Positions 60,091 to 64,000 of a stretch of 64,000 nt of DNA are shown here, one piece after another. The stretch spans positions 2,055,501-2,119,500 of the forward strand of contig NZ_CP094975.1 of NCBI RefSeq assembly GCF_023509015.1, given 5' to 3'. The DNA comes from Pseudomonas abieticivorans (lineage in GTDB: Bacteria; Pseudomonadota; Gammaproteobacteria; Pseudomonadales; Pseudomonadaceae). Under the pieces are notes generated by a model that searched no databases, was not told the origin of the DNA, and saw nothing but the letters and a program-made list of their open reading frames with translations. The position numbers were made by a program, and so were the translations under genes. Within the stretch, counting starts at the first letter, position 1, and each line of letters opens with the position of its first letter.

Positions 60091-61545
60091 TCAGGTGTCC
60101 CGGCTCACGCGTAACAACTCATCGACACTGGTCACGCCGTCCAGCACCAGGCGTACGCCATCCTGGAACAGCCCTGGCCCGGCCAGGCGAGCCGCCGCCT
60201 GCAGGTCGCCCTCGCTGGCCGCCGCGTGGATCAGCCGGGCAAGCGTTGCATCGACTACCAGCAATTCGTAGATCCCCTGGCGGCCGTGGTAACCCTGCTG
60301 GCAGTGTTGGCACCCCTTTGCGGCATAGACCTGGGCGGCGCAATCGCCCGACAGCCCAAGGCGCTGCTGTTCGGCGGGCGCCAACGGGCAGGCGACCTTG
60401 CAGTGCGCGCACAACACCCGAACCAGCCGCTGGGCCAGCACCGCCACCAGTGAAGACGCCAGCAGATAGGCATCCACGCCCATGTCCATCAACCGCGTGA
60501 CCGCGCTCACGGCGCTGTTTGTATGCAGCGTCGACAGCACCAGATGGCCGGTCAGCGAGGCCTGCACGGCGATCTCGGCCGTTTCGCGGTCGCGGATCTC
60601 ACCCACCATCACCACGTCGGGGTCTTGGCGCAGGATGGCACGCAAACCACGGGCAAACGTCATGTCGACCTTTGGGTTGACCGGCGTTTGGCCGATGCCG
60701 GGCAGGTGGTATTCCACCGGGTCTTCGACGGTGAGGATGTTGCGGGTTTGGTCGTTGAGGGCCATCAGTGCCGCGTACAAGCTGGTGGTCTTGCCCGAAC
60801 CGGTAGGCCCGGTGGCCAGTACGATGCCATGCGGCCGCGCCAGCACCTCGCGCAGGCGCGCCAGAGTAGCCGCGGGCAAACCCAACCCTTCGAGGTTGAA
60901 GCGCCCGGCCTGCTTGTCGAGCAGGCGCAACACCACGCGCTCGCCGTGAGCCGATGGCAGGGTCGATACCCGCACATCCACTTCATGCCCGGCCAGGCGT
61001 AGCGCCATGCGCCCGTCCTGGGGCACGCGGCGTTCGGCAATATCCAGACGGGCCATGACCTTGAGCCGCGACACCAGCAGATTGGCCAGCTCACGGCGCG
61101 GGCGCAGGATTTCGCGCAACTGACCGTCGATGCGCAGGCGCACGCTCAGGTGATGCTCGTAGGTTTCCAGGTGCACATCCGAGGCCTGCGCGCGCACGGC
61201 CTCGGCGAGCAATGCATTGATCAAACGGATGATCGGCGCATCGCCCTCTTGCTCCAGCAGATCGGCGGTCTGTGGCAGTTGGTCGGCCACGCTGACCAGG
61301 TCCAGGTCGCTGTCCAAGTCCCCGGCCACTTGCTCGGCGGCGCTGCGCCCATCCCGATACGCCTGGGCCAATTGTTCGGCATAGGCCTCGCCATCCACCA
61401 CTTGCACCTGGACGGGTGCGCCACAGCTACGCATGGCTTCGGCCAAGGCAGTGAGCGGTGCGCCCTGGCGCAACAGGTAGCGCTGGCCTTGGTCGGCCAG
61501 GCACACGCCCTGGCGGCGAGCGAAGGCAAACGGCAGGCCGCTCAT
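60091..61545 (-). CDS. gspE: Type II secretion ATPase GspE
   Basis: A 484-residue hexameric cytosolic ATPase powering pseudopilus assembly. Walker A GPTGSGKTT is at residues 246-254, with the Asp box (ILTVEDPVEYHLPG), Walker B (DPDVVMVGEIRDRETAEIA) and His box (GHLVLSTLHTNSA). The CxxC...CxxC metal-binding motif (CAHC and CQHC) is retained near the C-terminus. It overlaps gspD by 4 bp. Confidence 0.96.
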   Translation of the reverse strand: MSGLPFAFARRQGVCLADQGQRYLLRQGAPLTALAEAMRSCGAPVQVQVVDGEAYAEQLAQAYRDGRSAAEQVAGDLDSDLDLVSVADQLPQTADLLEQEGDAPIIRLINALLAEAVRAQASDVHLETYEHHLSVRLRIDGQLREILRPRRELANLLVSRLKVMARLDIAERRVPQDGRMALRLAGHEVDVRVSTLPSAHGERVVLRLLDKQAGRFNLEGLGLPAATLARLREVLARPHGIVLATGPTGSGKTTSLYAALMALNDQTRNILTVEDPVEYHLPGIGQTPVNPKVDMTFARGLRAILRQDPDVVMVGEIRDRETAEIAVQASLTGHLVLSTLHTNSAVSAVTRLMDMGVDAYLLASSLVAVLAQRLVRVLCAHCKVACPLAPAEQQRLGLSGDCAAQVYAAKGCQHCQQGYHGRQGIYELLVVDATLARLIHAAASEGDLQAAARLAGPGLFQDGVRLVLDGVTSVDELLRVSRDT

Positions 61546-63368
61546 TGCGCTTGCCCTTGGCCGAACACATCCTTGAGCTCGTTGGGCAGCAGCACTGGAT
61601 CGTTGCCACGCTGCGAGCCGCGCAACTGCTGGTAGCTGCCTTCGCTGAAGCGCCCGATGTCCTGTTTGCCACGCACGATGGTGGGCCGCAGGAATACCAT
61701 CAGGTTGGTCTTGACCTGCTCGTCGCGGTTCCAGCTGAACAGCCGGCCGGCCCAGGGAATATGGCGCAACAAAGGCACGCCGGTTTCCTGTTGGCGCACG
61801 CTGTCTTTCATCAGGCCGCCGATCACGATGATCTCGCCATCATCGGCCAGGATGGTGCTTTTCAACGCCCGCTTGTTGGTGATCAAGTCGGAGGCGGTGC
61901 TGCCAGGGGCGATTTCCGAGCTCTCTTGCTCCACCTCCAACCGCAGGGTCGCGCCTTGGTTGATGTGCGGGCGGATCTTCAGGCTGATGCCGACGTCCTT
62001 GCGCTCCACGGTAGTGAAGGGGTTGTCGGCACCGCTGCTGGAGGTGGTGTAACTGCCCGTTTGAAACGGCACGTTCTGCCCCACCAAAATCTCTGCCTGC
62101 TGGTTATCCAGGGTCAACAGGCTCGGGGTGGAGAGTAGATTGCTGTGGCTGTTGCTGGCCAGGGCGCTGACCAGCACGCCAAAACGGTCGCTGCCCACGC
62201 CCAACACCGCCCCTTGCGGCCATATGAGCTCGCCCTTGCCGAACAGGTTGCCAGGGCTTATGCCAGCGCCTGGAAAGTTGATACCGCCGCTGACATCACC
62301 ACGGTTCAAGCCCCACTGCACGCCTAACGCCTCACTGACGTCACCGGACACCTCGACGATCGCCGCCTGGATCAGCACCTGAGCGCGCGGCTGGTCAAGT
62401 TGCTGGACGATCCGCGCCAGGGTTCGCAGTTGCGCTGGCTCGGCAATCAGCACCAGGGCGTTCTGGCTTTCATCGGCGCGTACCAGCACCTCGCTGGCGG
62501 CCGCCAGCGGCGCCTTGCCTACGCCAGGGTTAGCCACCTGGCCCATGCGCTGCGCCACTGAATCGAGCACTTCGGCCAACTGCCCGGCATCGCCGTGACG
62601 CAAGCGCAGCACCAGCGAGTTGTCTGCCTTGTCGTTGGCCGGGGTGTCCAGCGAGCGAGCCAGGCCGACCAGGCGGCGACGCGCCTGATCACTGCCAATG
62701 ACCAGCAGGCGATTGCCGCGGGTGTCGGCAATCACTTGGCCCATGCCTTCGCCAACCGCCTTGCCGGGTGAAGGTTCGAGCAACTTGGCCACCTCGCTGG
62801 CCAGGCCATGGCGCAGCTCCAGCACTTCATGGGACAGGTTGGCGCCCGAGTCGAGTTGGCGCACCAAGGCTTCGAGGCGCCTGACATTGCTTGCGCTGTC
62901 GGTCATGACCAAGGCATTGGCCGACGGCAGCGAGCCGATGTAGCCGTTGGCCGAAACCAGGGGCCGCAGCAGGCTGGCGATGTCTGCCGCCACGGCGGTA
63001 TGCAGCGGTATCACCCGGGTGGTGAAATGCGCGCTGGCGGGCTGCACGCCGCCCCACCCCTTGGCTTCGCCCGCCGGAATGACCAGCAGGCGATCACCCT
63101 CATCGATAGCGGCAAAGCCATTGGCCTCCAGTACCGAGTGGAACAGTTGGCGCACGCCTTCACGGTCCAGCTGCTGCTCGGACATCACGGTAATGCGGCC
63201 TTTCACCCGCGGATCCAGCACAACGGTAACGCCAAGGATCGCCGAGACCTCATGGACCACGTCGCGCAACTCGGCATCCTTCATTGACAGCTGCCAACGG
63301 CGGTCATCGGCAGATGCCAGGCCGACAAACATCAGCAAGGCCAACAGGTACCCGCGGGGCATGTTCAT
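61542..63368 (-). CDS. gspD: Type II secretion outer-membrane secretin GspD
   Basis: A 608-residue secretin. Signal peptide MNMPRGYLLALLMFVGLASA is cleaved before DD; I therefore use ATG 63368 (ATG 63362 is an alternative) in place of the frame's first codon at 63449. N0-N3 domains come first, then the secretin beta-barrel region with LLSTPSLLTLDNQQAEILVGQ and the VPLLRHIPWAGRLF signature. No lipobox is present and no pilotin gene is adjacent. A 111-bp gap separates it from gspC. Confidence 0.94.
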   Translation of the reverse strand: MNMPRGYLLALLMFVGLASADDRRWQLSMKDAELRDVVHEVSAILGVTVVLDPRVKGRITVMSEQQLDREGVRQLFHSVLEANGFAAIDEGDRLLVIPAGEAKGWGGVQPASAHFTTRVIPLHTAVAADIASLLRPLVSANGYIGSLPSANALVMTDSASNVRRLEALVRQLDSGANLSHEVLELRHGLASEVAKLLEPSPGKAVGEGMGQVIADTRGNRLLVIGSDQARRRLVGLARSLDTPANDKADNSLVLRLRHGDAGQLAEVLDSVAQRMGQVANPGVGKAPLAAASEVLVRADESQNALVLIAEPAQLRTLARIVQQLDQPRAQVLIQAAIVEVSGDVSEALGVQWGLNRGDVSGGINFPGAGISPGNLFGKGELIWPQGAVLGVGSDRFGVLVSALASNSHSNLLSTPSLLTLDNQQAEILVGQNVPFQTGSYTTSSSGADNPFTTVERKDVGISLKIRPHINQGATLRLEVEQESSEIAPGSTASDLITNKRALKSTILADDGEIIVIGGLMKDSVRQQETGVPLLRHIPWAGRLFSWNRDEQVKTNLMVFLRPTIVRGKQDIGRFSEGSYQQLRGSQRGNDPVLLPNELKDVFGQGQAQ

Positions 63369-63479
63369 GGGGGGCTCGATACAGGCGCGGCAGTGGGCCA
63401 CAAATGGACGGGAGGGTTGTTCACTGCTGGCATGGCTGCGCTCAACCATACAGTGGCCGGTTGCAGCCCCAGGCGCTGT

Positions 63480-63893
63480 TCACGACTTGTCTTGCCAGAG
63501 CACCACACGCCCGGCTTCCACTCGTCGCAGCCGGGCACCACCCGGCAAGGCATCGCCCACCCGGTACCATTGCTCGGTACCTGCATGGGCCATGAGCGCG
63601 GCAGGCTGGCCACCGTGCGAGGCAACCGTAGCTTTCAAGACGACACCACCACCCTGCACCTCGGCCTGCTCTGCCAGGCCCAGCACCGCCGCGATGGCCT
63701 GCCCCTGAAAAGCGACAGGCTCGGCGGCTGGCACAGGCTCTGGTGGCGCTATTGCCGTGGCCGAGCGGCGCCCCCCTTCTTGCCAGGCCAGCCAACCGGC
63801 CTGCCCCAACACCACCATCGGCAAGATCAGCAACAAGGCACGGGGCAATGCCCGCCAACAGCGACGGGCATACAGGGCGGCGATCACCCGCAT
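63480..63893 (-). CDS. gspC: Short GspC-like type II secretion protein
   Basis: A 137-residue inner-membrane protein: cytosolic tail, one helix (ALLLILPMVVLGQAGWLAW), a Pro/Ala linker, then a homology-region domain (AAVLGLAEQAEVQGGGVVLKA). Typical GspC proteins are about 270 residues with a C-terminal PDZ or coiled-coil; here that part is missing, as in some shorter Pseudomonas systems. The HR domain should still contact GspD. Confidence 0.8.
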   Translation of the reverse strand: MRVIAALYARRCWRALPRALLLILPMVVLGQAGWLAWQEGGRRSATAIAPPEPVPAAEPVAFQGQAIAAVLGLAEQAEVQGGGVVLKATVASHGGQPAALMAHAGTEQWYRVGDALPGGARLRRVEAGRVVLWQDKS

Positions 63894-63899
63894 GGGCGC

Positions 63900-64000
63900 T
63901 TATCGCTCCAGCCAGGCCTGCGTCCAGGCAAACCCTATGCCTGGTTCATACTGAGTGGCGGAGGCGTTGTAGCTATTGCACCAACTTGCCAGTTGGTCGG
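63900..64000 (-). CDS. C-terminal end of an unidentified gene (partial)
   Basis: On the minus strand a frame runs from the window edge to TAA at 63902-63900. The visible 33 codons end in SATQYEPGIGFAWTQAWLER. The stop is 6 bp before the gspC start, so it is likely the upstream gene of the same operon. I do not recognise the family from this fragment. Confidence 0.55.
   Translation of the reverse strand, partial: DQLASWCNSYNASATQYEPGIGFAWTQAWLER

Overview
The window is a high-GC, gene-dense chromosomal segment of a fluorescent Pseudomonas (putida/fluorescens lineage). The basis is protein content and local order: aceE-aceF-dipA-msrA, divergent putP/putA with a 1317-residue PutA, TrxC, SelO, MscK, HemE, and small Pseudomonas-type inverted repeats between genes. 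I see no prophage, insertion sequence, CRISPR array, rRNA or tRNA.

Region 1 (1-15.3 kb) is central metabolism and housekeeping. It holds pyruvate dehydrogenase E1/E2 behind two similar palindromes, a GAF-PAS-GGDEF-EAL phosphodiesterase (DipA), methionine sulfoxide reductase A, 23S rRNA methyltransferase RlmJ, and the proline transporter and dehydrogenase. The putP/putA intergenic region carries four PutA-type GTTGCA boxes and one sigma-54-like element. Region 2 (15.4-30.2 kb) holds an acyl-CoA dehydrogenase with a one-base frameshift near its start, a 1544-residue toxin-like protein with an EreA/ChaN/TIKI-like domain, a K+/H+ antiporter, a giant mechanosensitive channel, SelO with an SD-proximal hairpin, thioredoxin 2 and an orphan ParA ATPase.

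Region 3 (30.5-48.1 kb) is the main accessory system: a single-strand, translationally coupled aryl-polyene (APE, xanthomonadin/flexirubin-like) pigment cluster. It starts behind a good sigma-70-type promoter. An aromatic ammonia-lyase would make the aryl starter, and an AMP-ligase fused to a dehydratase domain would activate it onto one of two ACPs. Two ketosynthases, a chain-length-factor-like protein, a ketoreductase and dehydratases would extend the polyene. Acyl- and glycosyltransferases, a thioesterase, a LolA-like carrier, an MMPL exporter and a lipoprotein would move the product to the outer membrane. A flavin-dependent halogenase-like enzyme and a methyltransferase are likely tailoring steps. 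A 55-codon gene not obvious from long-ORF inspection sits inside the operon.

Region 4 (48.1-54.8 kb) contains a methyl-accepting chemotaxis protein, a LysR/MFS divergent pair, a strongly structured RNA leader ahead of a small Pseudomonas-type protein, a cytochrome b561 and hemE. Region 5 (54.9-64 kb, minus strand) is a type II secretion operon, gspC-D-E-F-G-H-I-J-K-L-M, with a short GspC and the end of one further gene at the window edge.

All calls come from reading translated sequence, motifs and context; no database search was run.
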